The notes below the pieces were generated by a model. The model was not told where the DNA came from, searched no databases, and worked only from the letters and a program-made list of their open reading frames with translations. Shown here in pieces: positions 32,085 to 40,427 of a stretch of DNA of 64,000 nucleotides (position 1 is its first letter; each line of letters opens with the position of its first letter). The stretch is from Flavobacterium luteolum (GTDB lineage Bacteria > Bacteroidota > Bacteroidia > Flavobacteriales > Flavobacteriaceae), in assembly GCF_027111275.1 (NCBI RefSeq), contig NZ_CP114286.1, forward strand, positions 3,830,501 through 3,894,500, given 5' to 3'. A program made the translations under genes and the position numbers.

Positions 32085-32332
32085 AAAATTTGACTTTAAT
32101 GTTGTGTTTTTGTTAATTTGATTGTTTTTATTCAAAGTTTTTCAAAAACTGAATACTTCTTAAAATTTCCATTTTTCTTACAATTTTTAACAAATTGGTA
32201 TAAAATCGAGTTTTAAATAGGATAAATAGAAAAAAAGTCAGGAAAAAAAATAAGACCCTAAAAAAAAGCCGATTTTGATGTAAATTATTCAGTGTTAAGA
32301 ACGTTATTTTAATGTAAAATTCGCATTTACGA

Positions 32333-32346
32333 AACCGTTATAGGTT
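32333..32346 (+). promoter_or_regulatory. Palindromic operator candidate, site 4, in front of the AraC gene
   Basis: AACCGTTATAGGTT with the flanking CATTTACGAAACC block, 62 bp upstream of the AraC start. A TAAATTTG (-7-like) box follows at 32376-32383. The position suggests autoregulation. The rest of the 450-bp divergent region is A/T-rich. Confidence 0.6.
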
Positions 32347-32407
32347 AAAATTTAAATTATTTTAGGTGATTTTGTTAAATTTGCTATTATTTTTTAAAGA
32401 AATTATC

Positions 32408-33280
32408 ATGAAGACAATTGCCCCAGCTCTTGAAGTGATAACTAACTCATACGGAAGTTCTTTTACCTACGCTAAACACGCCGAAAAGACCAATAGTAAA
32501 GCTCATTTATGGCACTATCATCCAGAAATTGAGTTGGTCTATATAAACGGTGGGGCAGGGAAGAGACAAATAGGAAGCCATGTTTCTTATTATACCAATG
32601 GTAGTTTACTTTTAATAGGAGCTAATTTGCCGCATTGCGGTTTTACAAATGAGCAGACTGGAAATACAACGGAAACCGTTATCCATATTAAGCCTGAATT
32701 TTTAGGAAGCGACTTTTTTGTGGCTCCCGAAATGAGAAAAGTTCAGAATATTTTAAAGCAAGCTAAAGGCGGAATCGCTTTTGGTGGCGAAACGAAAAAG
32801 CGTATCGGAAAGAAAATTGAAATGATGGAAAATGAACCGCCATTTCAGAGATTAATGACGCTTTTGAGTGTTTTAGACGAATTGGAATCGGCTGAAGAAT
32901 ATACCATCTTAAATGCTGACGGGTTTTCGATGGAATTGCAAACGCAAGACAACGATCGTATGAATGTGGTTTTCAATTTTGTGAAAGATCATTTTCAGGA
33001 ATCTATTTCTATAGATGAGGTTTCGAGTCTGGTAAGCATGACTACGCCATCTTTCTGCCGTTATTTCAAGAAGATTTCAAACAAGACATTTACTGAGTTT
33101 GTAAATGAATATCGTTTAGTGCACGCTTCAAAACTTTTGGCAGAACAGCCTATGAGTATTAATGAGGTTTGTTACGAAAGCGGTTTCAATAATTTCAGCC
33201 ACTTTAGTAAATCGTTTAAACAATACACCGGTAAAAGCGCTTCGCAATACCGTCATGAACATAAGATTATTATTAGTTGA
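32408..33280 (+). CDS. AraC family regulator with cupin sensor domain
   Basis: A 290-residue regulator. Residues 1-150 form a cupin-type sensor (HLWHYHPEIELVYINGGAGKR near 29-49, then GSLLLIGANLPHCGF near 66-80), the pattern of carbohydrate- or small-molecule-responsive AraC proteins. Residues 190-290 carry the two HTH motifs, with ISIDEVSSLVSMTTPSFCRYF and MSINEVCYESGFNNFSHFSKSF and the family signature YTGKSASQYR. I use the internal start at 32408 because the 14 extra upstream codons are hydrophobic, poorly conserved in pattern and overlap the -7 box. It is divergent from the secreted paralogs, whose upstream palindrome also precedes this gene, so it is the likely regulator of both. Confidence 0.92.
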   Translation: MKTIAPALEVITNSYGSSFTYAKHAEKTNSKAHLWHYHPEIELVYINGGAGKRQIGSHVSYYTNGSLLLIGANLPHCGFTNEQTGNTTETVIHIKPEFLGSDFFVAPEMRKVQNILKQAKGGIAFGGETKKRIGKKIEMMENEPPFQRLMTLLSVLDELESAEEYTILNADGFSMELQTQDNDRMNVVFNFVKDHFQESISIDEVSSLVSMTTPSFCRYFKKISNKTFTEFVNEYRLVHASKLLAEQPMSINEVCYESGFNNFSHFSKSFKQYTGKSASQYRHEHKIIIS

Positions 33281-33288
33281 TAATTTTA

Positions 33289-33381
33289 TGCCACAGATTA
33301 CGCAGATTTAAATGATTTTGTATTATTCTGGATTGAAGTGTAAATAAAAAAAATCCATAAAATCATTTTAATCTGTGGCTA
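33289..33381. repeat. Inverted repeat GCCACAGATTA...TAATCTGTGGC
   Basis: Left arm GCCACAGATTACGCAGATTT(AAATGATTTT) and right arm AAAATCATTTTAATCTGTGGC pair around about 40 bp. It follows the AraC gene. Confidence 0.78.
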
Positions 33382-33386
33382 AAAAA

Positions 33387-33421
33387 GAAATCCGACTAGT
33401 TAGAACCTAGTCGGATTTTTC
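33387..33421 (+). terminator. Terminator after the AraC gene
   Basis: Stem AAATCCGACTAG/CTAGTCGGATTT followed by a T run. Confidence 0.82.
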
Positions 33422-33483
33422 ATATATTTTATTCTGAAAAAAGTTATATTTACAAACCCTAATCAGAAAAAAAAAATATCAAA

Positions 33484-34353
33484 ATGAAGAAATTTAAAAT
33501 GCTATTGTCTGCATTTTTGCTTTGTCTTACCACCATGACATACGCTGCAAAAGTAGACACACTTCAAGTTGCGAGTACCGCTATGGGTAAAACCTATAAG
33601 GCAGCGGTAGTTTTACCAAATTCTTATGCAAAAAGCAAATCGACTTTTCCGGTAATGTATCTTCTGCATGGTGCGTACGGACATTTTAGCGATTGGCTAA
33701 AAAATACGCCAAACAAAAAACTGGTTCATAATCTAGCAGATCAATACAATATGATTATTGTAATGCCAGAAGGAGAAACGTTTAGTTTTTATATTGATAG
33801 TCCTGTAAATAAAGAAAGTCAGTTTGAAACTTTTATTACGCAGGAAGTTATTCAGAAAATAGATAAAACATACCGAACTATTGCTAATAAAAACGGAAGA
33901 GTAATAACAGGACTTTCTATGGGCGGACACGGTGCATTGTATTTGTCTGCGAGACATCCAGATTTGTTTTGTGCAGCTGGAAGTATGAGCGGTGCTGTAG
34001 ATATGAGTACGATGCTTAATAGAGATTCTTCGGCTCAAATTGTAAAATTAATGCAGCCTGTTTTTGGTGATAAAAGCGGAAACACCGAATTGTATGAACA
34101 AAATTCTGTTTTAAGAATGGCGGATAAACTCAAATCGAACAAATTACCTTTAATAATAGATTGCGGAGTAGACGATTTTTTGATTGAGCCAAATAGAGAA
34201 TTACACAGAAGATTGGTTTATAATAAAGTGGATCACGATTATACAGAACGTCCAGGAGCTCATACTTGGGATTATTGGGAAAATTCACTTCCGTATCACG
34301 CTTTATTTTTTAATAAAATACTAGCTAAAAATCAGGTGACTGCAAAAAAATAA
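33484..34353 (+). CDS. Secreted alpha/beta-hydrolase esterase
   Basis: A 289-residue exported enzyme of the esterase D / Ant85-like family. It has a signal peptide (MLLSAFLLCLTTMTYA), an oxyanion region FPVMYLLHGAYGHFSDW (about residues 58-74), the nucleophile elbow GLSMGGHGALY with Ser near residue 143, an acid in the IIDCGVDDFLIEPNRELH region (about 222-239) and His in PGAHTWDYWENS (about residue 259). The family includes acetyl-xylan, feruloyl and formylglutathione-type esterases; the signal peptide favours a role on extracellular polysaccharide or glyco-conjugates. A hairpin precedes it, so it has its own promoter, though the AraC gene directly upstream might regulate it. Confidence 0.9.
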   Translation: MKKFKMLLSAFLLCLTTMTYAAKVDTLQVASTAMGKTYKAAVVLPNSYAKSKSTFPVMYLLHGAYGHFSDWLKNTPNKKLVHNLADQYNMIIVMPEGETFSFYIDSPVNKESQFETFITQEVIQKIDKTYRTIANKNGRVITGLSMGGHGALYLSARHPDLFCAAGSMSGAVDMSTMLNRDSSAQIVKLMQPVFGDKSGNTELYEQNSVLRMADKLKSNKLPLIIDCGVDDFLIEPNRELHRRLVYNKVDHDYTERPGAHTWDYWENSLPYHALFFNKILAKNQVTAKK

Positions 34354-34444
34354 GGGCATTTTTGTTTTAAAATTATCCAAATCACTTTTTTTGGTTTAAT
34401 TTTTGGAATACCTTTATATAGTATAATCCTTAAAAAAAATAATT

Positions 34445-34975
34445 ATGAAAAAGATACTTACCTTATTTGCAGTTATCGGTTTAATTGCATTTTCTAGTTG
34501 TGAAGGGCCAGAAGGGCCTCCAGGACCTCCGGGATATGATGGAGTTGGAACAGTTTATGAAAATGCACCTCCTAATTATTATAATTTCAATTCAAGTTCA
34601 GATCCACTTAAAAATTTTAGAGTTAGATTTGTTTTTCCACAACGAATTTTTGATTCAGATGTAGTTTTGGTGTATCGATATGGAGGTGTGGATAGTGGCA
34701 GAGATGTTTGGGAATTTTTGCCTGAAACGCATTACTTTGATGATGGTACAAGGGACTTTTCTTTTGATTTTACATTTAGTGATTCTTTTGTGGATATTTA
34801 TTTAAATGGTAATAATCTAACTGATTCAGCACTTGATCCTTACAGATTTAATCAGATTTTTAGAATTGTTGTAGTTCCTGCTGATTTTGCAAAATCTGTT
34901 AATAAGGCTAATTATTTGGAAGTTATGAAAGCAGCTAACTTAAGTGAAAGTCAAGTACAAAAAATTAAGCTTTAA
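34445..34975 (+). CDS. Lipoprotein with short collagen-like segment
   Basis: A 176-residue lipoprotein (signal LTLFAVIGLIAFSSC, lipidated Cys20). Directly after the cysteine comes a collagen-like G-x-y run (EGPEGPPGPPGYDGVG, about five triplets), then a beta-rich domain with NFRVRFVFPQRIFDSDVVLVYR and FSFDFTFSDSFVDIYLNG and a short helical C-terminus (LEVMKAANLSESQVQKIKL). Similar small lipoproteins with an N-terminal G-P-P stretch occur in Flavobacteriia; their role is unknown. The G-x-y segment is too short to form a long triple helix and may act as a stiff linker from the membrane. It is followed by a bidirectional terminator. Confidence 0.78.
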   Translation: MKKILTLFAVIGLIAFSSCEGPEGPPGPPGYDGVGTVYENAPPNYYNFNSSSDPLKNFRVRFVFPQRIFDSDVVLVYRYGGVDSGRDVWEFLPETHYFDDGTRDFSFDFTFSDSFVDIYLNGNNLTDSALDPYRFNQIFRIVVVPADFAKSVNKANYLEVMKAANLSESQVQKIKL

Positions 34976-34993
34976 TTTCTCTTAATTATAAAT

Positions 34994-35027
34994 AAAAAAA
35001 GGAAATCGTAAGATTTCCTTTTTTTAT
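34994..35027. terminator. Bidirectional terminator
   Basis: Stem AAAAGGAAATC/GATTTCCTTTT with A and T runs on both sides. It lies between the convergent lipoprotein and terC genes. Confidence 0.82.
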
Positions 35028-35048
35028 GAATATATGTTTTGAAGCTAA

Positions 35049-36020
35049 TTATTCTTCGCTTGACGAATCATTTAAAACCTTTTCTGGGCCAAATTTAAGA
35101 GAAACTAGAATTCCTACTAGAAGAGATAAAGCAATAAATCCTAAAGAAGCCCATTCTGGAACGTGGAAGAAATCGTGTAAAAGCATTTTTAATCCAACGA
35201 AAGCTAGAATTGCAACTAAGCTGTATTCTAAATAACTGAATTTTGCCAGCATATTTGCTAAGAAGAAATACATAGAACGTAATCCAAGAATCGCAAAAAT
35301 ATTCGAACTAAATACTAAAAACGGATCTTTGGTAATAGCAAGAATTGCTGGAACACTATCTACAGCAAATAAAACGTCCATCACTTCGATAACAATTAAA
35401 GCTACAAATAATGGAGTAGCTGCTTTTTTTGCAGTTTTGGTCGAAATGAAAAACTTCTCGCCATCTGTCTCTGCTGTAATCGGCATAACTTTGCCTAAAG
35501 CTTTATAGATAAAAGAATCTTTTGGGTGGAAATCTTCTTCTTCTCCCGAAAAAAGCATTTTTATTGCGGTAAATATTAAGAAAACTCCAAAGACATACGT
35601 TGTCCAAGAGAATTTGTTAATTAGCATAACTCCGAAGAAAATCATTAATCCGCGGAAAACAATAGCGCCTAAGATTCCCCAGAATAAAACACGGTGCTGG
35701 TATTTTTGCGGAATTTTGAATGAAGCAAAGATAATAGCGATAACAAAGATATTATCGACACTCAGCGAAAGCTCGATCAAATAACCCGTAATAAACTTCA
35801 TTGAAGCGACAGCTGGTTTCAAATTGTCTGGATTATCAATATAGTCTGTGGTGTAAAGCCAATAAATTACTCCCGAAAAGAGGAAAGATAAAGTAACCCA
35901 AACTAAGGTCCATTTGCTGGCTTCTTTTGTACTAATAATATGTGGCGTTTTATTAAAGACACCTAAATCTAAAGCAAGAATAAAAACTACAGCAAGTAAA
36001 AAGAGTGACCAGACTATCAT
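35049..36020 (-). CDS. TerC family integral membrane protein (Alx-like)
   Basis: A 323-residue membrane protein with about nine helices. The TerC signatures are LALDLGVFNK near residue 17 with following NKTPHIIS, ELSLSVDNIFVIAIIF (about 87-102) and VIEVMDVLFAVDSVPAILAI (about 205-224), whose conserved acidic residues in the membrane are characteristic of this family. The size and the N-terminal EASKWTLVWV region place it with Alx-like proteins, recently linked to manganese export, rather than with small tellurite TerC. No yybP-ykoY-type leader is evident in the 180 bp upstream, which instead hold an inverted-repeat element. Monocistronic. Confidence 0.93.
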   Translation of the reverse strand: MIVWSLFLLAVVFILALDLGVFNKTPHIISTKEASKWTLVWVTLSFLFSGVIYWLYTTDYIDNPDNLKPAVASMKFITGYLIELSLSVDNIFVIAIIFASFKIPQKYQHRVLFWGILGAIVFRGLMIFFGVMLINKFSWTTYVFGVFLIFTAIKMLFSGEEEDFHPKDSFIYKALGKVMPITAETDGEKFFISTKTAKKAATPLFVALIVIEVMDVLFAVDSVPAILAITKDPFLVFSSNIFAILGLRSMYFFLANMLAKFSYLEYSLVAILAFVGLKMLLHDFFHVPEWASLGFIALSLLVGILVSLKFGPEKVLNDSSSEE

Positions 36021-36197
36021 AATGATTTTTTTTAATGATTTACAAAGATAAGTTTTGATGTTTAACTTAAAAATTAAATTTAATCCTAAAATTAAGTAAT
36101 ATTTGTTATTTGTAAAGTGTTAAGTATTATAAAGTTATGAGGTTTTTTGAGGCTTAATTTGTTTTGTTTTTTTAGTTTATAGAATTTTGCTCTTAGT

Positions 36198-36301
36198 TTT
36201 GTCATTCCGAGGAACGAGGAATCACACTAGAAACTCCGCAAAGAATGTCATCAATCTTTGTCGAATCCCGAGTGTGATTCCTCGTTCCTCGGAATGACAA
36301 A
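36198..36301. repeat. Inverted-repeat element, 100-bp family, copy 2
   Basis: Arms TTTGTCATTCCGAGGAACGA(GGAATCACAC) and complement, with a centre CTAGAAACTCCGCAAAGAAT ... CAATCTTTGTCGAATCCCG. The centre resembles copies 1 and 3, whereas the arms differ in a compensated manner. Confidence 0.9.
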
Positions 36302-36331
36302 CAGTGTGGCTCGTTATGTCGGGTTTATGGT

Positions 36332-36367
36332 AAAAAAAATGCCAGCAAATAATGCTGGCGTTTTTAG
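36332..36367 (-). terminator. Terminator after the type II glutamine synthetase gene
   Basis: Stem GCCAGCA/TGCTGGC with an AATAA loop. On the minus strand a long T run (ATTTTTTTTAC) follows. Confidence 0.85.
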
Positions 36368-36387
36368 TATATAATTTAAGCTTAAAA

Positions 36388-37404
36388 TTATAGCGCTGAT
36401 TTAACAGTTTTGATAATTCTAGCAGCAATTTTGTAAGGGTCTCCGTTTGAAGCTGGTCTTCTGTCTTCCAACCATCCTTTCCAACCTTTTTGAACAGTCA
36501 TTAAAGGAATTCTGATAGAACATCCTCTGTCTGAAACTCCATAAGAGAAATCGTGGATAGAAGCAGTTTCGTGCTTACCAGTTAAACGCTGATCGTTGTA
36601 AGCTCCGTAAACTGCAATGTGTTCAGCAGTAACAGGACGGAAAGCTTCACAGATTCTTTCGTAAGTTGCTTGGTCTCCACATGTTCTTAAAACTTCGTTA
36701 GAGAAGTTAGCATGCATTCCAGAACCATTCCAGTCTGTATCTCCTAGAGGTTTTGGGTGATATTCAATATAGTAACCATATTTCTCAGTTAAACGGTCTA
36801 ATAGGTAACGAGCAACCCAGATTTCATCTCCAGCTTTTTTAGCACCTTTAGCGAATAATTGGAATTCCCATTGTCCGCAAGCAACCTCTTGGTTGATTCC
36901 TTCAAAGTTGATTCCAGCAGCGATACATAAATCAGCATGCTCTTCAACTAATTTTCTACCGTGTGTGTTTTTTCCACCTACAGAACAGTAGTACATCCCT
37001 TGTGGAGCAGGGTATCCTCCAACTGGGAAACCAAGTGGAAGTTGTGTTTTAGTATCCATAATGAAATACTCTTGTTCGAAACCAAACCAAAAATCATCAT
37101 TATCATCATCAATTGTAGCTCTACCGTTAGAAGGGTGTGGAGTTCCGTCTGCGTACATAACTTCAGACATTACTAACCATCCGTTGATACGAGTTGGATC
37201 TGGATAAATTGCAACAGGTACTAAAAGACAGTCAGAAGAACCACCTTCAGCTTGTTTAGTTGACGAACCATCAAATGACCAGTTTCCAAGTTCTTCTAAT
37301 GTTCCTTTGAAGTTTTCGTGCTCTTCAACTTTAGTTTTACTTCTAAGATTTTGAGTTGGTTCATATCCATCTAACCAAATGTACTCTAACTTAATTTTAG
37401 CCAT
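36388..37404 (-). CDS. Glutamine synthetase, type II (eukaryote-like)
   Basis: ATP-dependent ligation of ammonia to glutamate, the main ammonium assimilation step. At 338 residues it is of the short GSII class. The N-terminal beta-grasp LEYIWLDGYEPTQNLRSKT and the phrase NWSFDGSSTKQAEGGSSDC match GSII, as do FGFEQEYFIMD (metal ligands), INQEVACGQWEFQ, DWNGSGMHANFS and DRGCSIRIP. It lacks the adenylylation-loop tyrosine context of type I enzymes. It is divergent from a type III enzyme gene at 37833, sharing a 428-bp region with a TATATTTG box (37443-37450, minus strand) 39-46 bp upstream of the start. Confidence 0.96.
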   Translation of the reverse strand: MAKIKLEYIWLDGYEPTQNLRSKTKVEEHENFKGTLEELGNWSFDGSSTKQAEGGSSDCLLVPVAIYPDPTRINGWLVMSEVMYADGTPHPSNGRATIDDDNDDFWFGFEQEYFIMDTKTQLPLGFPVGGYPAPQGMYYCSVGGKNTHGRKLVEEHADLCIAAGINFEGINQEVACGQWEFQLFAKGAKKAGDEIWVARYLLDRLTEKYGYYIEYHPKPLGDTDWNGSGMHANFSNEVLRTCGDQATYERICEAFRPVTAEHIAVYGAYNDQRLTGKHETASIHDFSYGVSDRGCSIRIPLMTVQKGWKGWLEDRRPASNGDPYKIAARIIKTVKSAL

Positions 37405-37832
37405 AATAATATAAATTAATTTTTTTGTTTTTTTCGTTGGGTCAAATATAGATTTATTTTTTTAGTCCTAAAAATTAGGGGGCTATTTTGTTTTGTGAAG
37501 TATAATTTTTTGGATAAGCGCAATTTTGTTAGGGGTATATTTTAAAAAAAGCAATTTTAATTACCTTAAAAAAATAAATTCGTAATAATTACGGCTCATT
37601 TTTGAATTTATGGGTTAAGAAATTATGAAAAAATGTTTATTTAATCAATAATACCGTACAGTTTTGTTATATTTCTGTGATTTGAATTCATTATTCTTCG
37701 AAAAAAGCATTTTATGTTGAAAAATCATTGGCTAAAAATCTAAAATTTATATTCCAAACAGGTACTTTAATTGTTTATATTTGCTGATCATTTTTTAATG
37801 AAAATTAGTACGAATTTAAAATATACATAACC
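37405..37832. promoter_or_regulatory. Divergent promoter region of the two glutamine synthetase genes
   Basis: Very A/T-rich 428 bp. A TATATTTG -7 box lies on the minus strand at 37443-37450 for the type II gene and on the plus strand at 37776-37783 for the type III gene. Clear -33 TTG elements are missing at both. No hairpin or GlnR-like site was recognised. Confidence 0.5.
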
Positions 37833-40022
37833 ATGTCAACATTACGTTTTCAAGCTTTACAACAAGCTTCTAACAGAAAGCCGGTACATTTTGAAGAAAT
37901 TGGCCGAAAATCAAATCTTTTTGGTGCAAATGTGTTTAATGAAAAGGCGATGAAGCAATATTTAACTTCAGATGCATTTAAAGGAGTAAGAGATGCTATC
38001 CAGCACGGAACTAAAATCGACAGAAAATTAGCAGATTATATTGCCATGGGAATGAAAGAGTGGGCTCTTTCTAAAGGTGTAACACATTATACGCACTGGT
38101 TTCAGCCACTTACAGGAACTACTGCAGAGAAACACGATGCTTTTTTTGAAACCTCTTATGACGGAAGCGAATCTGTAGAAAAATTTGGAGGCGCACAGTT
38201 AGTGCAGCAAGAACCAGATGCATCTAGTTTCCCGAATGGCGGAATCAGAAATACTTTTGAGGCAAGAGGTTATACAGCTTGGGATCCGACTTCTCCAGCT
38301 TTTATATATGGTACAACTTTATGTATACCAACAGTATTTATTGCTTACACAGGTGAAGCTTTAGATAATAAAATACCTTTATTAAGAGCATTATCTGCAA
38401 TTGACGAAGCGGCTACAGAAGTTTGTAAATATTTTGACAAAAACGTAAAAAAGGTAACAGCAACATTAGGCTGGGAGCAGGAATATTTCTTGATTGACAA
38501 AGCTTTGGCAAATTCTCGTCCTGACTTAATGATGACAGGAAGAACCTTATTAGGACACACTTCTGCAAAAGGTCAACAATTAGATGATCATTATTTCGGA
38601 TCTATTCCAACTAGAGCTCTTACTTATATGAGAGATTTAGAGCAGGAATGTATGCTATTGGGTATTCCGGTAAAAACGCGTCATAATGAAGTTGCGCCAA
38701 ATCAGTTTGAGTTAGCGCCGATTTTTGAGGAAACGAATCTTGCTGTAGATCATAACTCTTTATTAATGGATGTAATGCAGAAAGTGGCAGAACGTCATGA
38801 CTTTAAAGTATTATTTCACGAAAAGCCTTTTAAAGGAGTAAACGGTTCTGGAAAACACAATAACTGGTCGTTGGCTACAGATACAGGAGTTAATTTATTG
38901 AGTCCGAGCAAAACGCCAATGAGCAATTTACAGTTTTTGACTTTCTTTATTAATACAATCAAAGCGGTTAATGATAACGAAACTTTATTAAGAGCTTCTA
39001 TTGCAACAGCAAGTAACGATCATAGGTTAGGAGCAAATGAAGCACCACCAGCAATTATGTCTGTATTTATTGGAGCGCAATTGACAAAGGTTTTATCTGA
39101 ATTAGAAAGTGTAACTACAGGAAAACTTTCGCCAGAAGAAAAAACAGATTTGAAATTGAACGTGGTGGGTAAAATTCCAGACGTATTATTAGATAATACA
39201 GATCGTAACAGAACTTCGCCTTTTGCTTTTACAGGAAACAAATTTGAGTTTAGAGCTGTAGGTTCAAATTCAAACTGTTCAAATGCAATGACAACTTTGA
39301 ATGCAATTGTAGCAAAACAGTTAATTGACTTTAAAAATGAAGTAGAGAACTTGATTGAAAATAAAGACATGAAAAAAGACGATGCGATCTTTAATGTCTT
39401 AAGAGAGTACATCAAACAATCTAAAAAGATTCTTTTTGAAGGAGACGGTTATAGTGAAGCTTGGGAAAAAGAAGCGGCTAAAAGAGGATTGAGCAACTTT
39501 AAAACTACTCCAGAAGCTATTAAAGCTAAGGTTTCTAAACAAGCTTTAGAATTATTTGAACAATTAGGAATCTTTAATCACGTAGAAGCCGAGGCTCGTT
39601 ATGAAATCGAATTGGAAGAATACACTAAAAAAATCCAAATTGAAGGTCGTGTTTTAGGAGATATTGCTAGAAACCATGTAATTCCAACTGCAATTCGTTA
39701 TCAGAATACATTAATTGACAATGTAAAAGGATTAAAAGAAATTTTCGGAAAAGATTTTGAAGCATTGGCTAAAGAGCAGATTGTTTTGATTAGAGAAATC
39801 TCAGGTCATATTGAAGGAATCAATTCTAAAGTATTGGCAATGACCAATGAGAGAAAGAAAGCCAATCAATTGACAGATGCTCAAAAAATGGCTGAAGCTT
39901 ACTGTAATAAGGTAAAACCATATTTTGAAGATATCCGTAATCATTGTGATAAATTAGAATTATTGGTAGATGATGAAAGCTGGACATTGACCAAATACAG
40001 AGAATTATTGTTTACGAAATAA
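37833..40022 (+). CDS. glnN: Glutamine synthetase, type III
   Basis: Large homohexameric/dodecameric glutamine synthetase of the GSIII family found in Bacteroidetes and cyanobacteria. The 729-residue length is diagnostic. It has the N-terminal GSIII domain (RKSNLFGANVFNEKAMKQYL), HYTHWFQPLTGTTAEKHDAF, the metal-binding GWEQEYFLIDKA, NQFELAPIFEETNLAVDHN, NGSGKHNNWSL and FEFRAVGSNSNCSNAM, and a helical C-terminal region. Having both GSII and GSIII in a divergent pair suggests differential use under different nitrogen supplies. A TATATTTG box lies 50 bp upstream, and a strong terminator follows. Confidence 0.96.
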   Translation: MSTLRFQALQQASNRKPVHFEEIGRKSNLFGANVFNEKAMKQYLTSDAFKGVRDAIQHGTKIDRKLADYIAMGMKEWALSKGVTHYTHWFQPLTGTTAEKHDAFFETSYDGSESVEKFGGAQLVQQEPDASSFPNGGIRNTFEARGYTAWDPTSPAFIYGTTLCIPTVFIAYTGEALDNKIPLLRALSAIDEAATEVCKYFDKNVKKVTATLGWEQEYFLIDKALANSRPDLMMTGRTLLGHTSAKGQQLDDHYFGSIPTRALTYMRDLEQECMLLGIPVKTRHNEVAPNQFELAPIFEETNLAVDHNSLLMDVMQKVAERHDFKVLFHEKPFKGVNGSGKHNNWSLATDTGVNLLSPSKTPMSNLQFLTFFINTIKAVNDNETLLRASIATASNDHRLGANEAPPAIMSVFIGAQLTKVLSELESVTTGKLSPEEKTDLKLNVVGKIPDVLLDNTDRNRTSPFAFTGNKFEFRAVGSNSNCSNAMTTLNAIVAKQLIDFKNEVENLIENKDMKKDDAIFNVLREYIKQSKKILFEGDGYSEAWEKEAAKRGLSNFKTTPEAIKAKVSKQALELFEQLGIFNHVEAEARYEIELEEYTKKIQIEGRVLGDIARNHVIPTAIRYQNTLIDNVKGLKEIFGKDFEALAKEQIVLIREISGHIEGINSKVLAMTNERKKANQLTDAQKMAEAYCNKVKPYFEDIRNHCDKLELLVDDESWTLTKYRELLFTK

Positions 40023-40041
40023 TGCTAACGTAACAATTTGT

Positions 40042-40076
40042 TAAAGCCTGTCTCAAAAAGACAGGCTTTTTTTTGA
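40042..40076 (+). terminator. Terminator after glnN
   Basis: Stem AAAGCCTGTCT/AGACAGGCTTT followed by eight T. Confidence 0.9.
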
Positions 40077-40188
40077 GATTATACTAAAAAAATGGTTTAA
40101 GAAGGACTTTTTTGCTAGTTATACACCTTGAAATGTAAAGAAATTGTATTAAGTATCTTTTTTCCTATAAAAATTTTAAAGTATTTTG

Positions 40189-40218
40189 GCAGTTCATCGA
40201 GATAGTTTTACAGTTCAT
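40189..40218 (+). promoter_or_regulatory. Direct repeat with LytTR-site geometry upstream of csgA
   Basis: GCAGTTCAT at 40189-40197 and ACAGTTCAT at 40210-40218 (both extended by CGA), separated by 12 bp (21 bp start to start). This fits the LytTR consensus [TA][AC][CA]GTTN[AG][TG]-N12/13-repeat with one mismatch. It is the clearest regulatory signal in the 405-bp gap between glnN and csgA. Confidence 0.6.
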
Positions 40219-40283
40219 CGAAAAGAGGTTAATATGTTGTAAAATAGGTATTTATACGTGAACCGATTTTACAGAAAGTTTTC

Positions 40284-40291
40284 TAATTTTG
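40284..40291 (+). promoter_or_regulatory. Candidate -7 box of the curli operon
   Basis: TAATTTTG fits TANNTTTG. It lies 136 bp before the csgA start. No TTG is seen at the usual -33 distance, which would fit activator-dependent transcription. Confidence 0.45.
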
Positions 40292-40427
40292 GTCATGAAG
40301 TTGAGAAAATAGGATTAAAAAACTATTTCAAATGATGTTCTGGAGCCCCCTCCCGTTTCCCCCAAATTGTCAACCTGCAAGTACCTACATAATAATTTGT
40401 ATTAATAACCAATTAAATATATTTATT

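Noticed and set aside
36021..36200. Manganese (yybP-ykoY) riboswitch upstream of terC
   Set aside because: I could not find the conserved loop sequences or a matching fold; the region is simple A/T-rich sequence and an inverted-repeat element.
40332..40427. N-terminal extension of csgA by 32 codons
   Set aside because: The added sequence (proline- and cysteine-containing, before the signal peptide) has no feature, and the signal peptide at 40428 explains the start.
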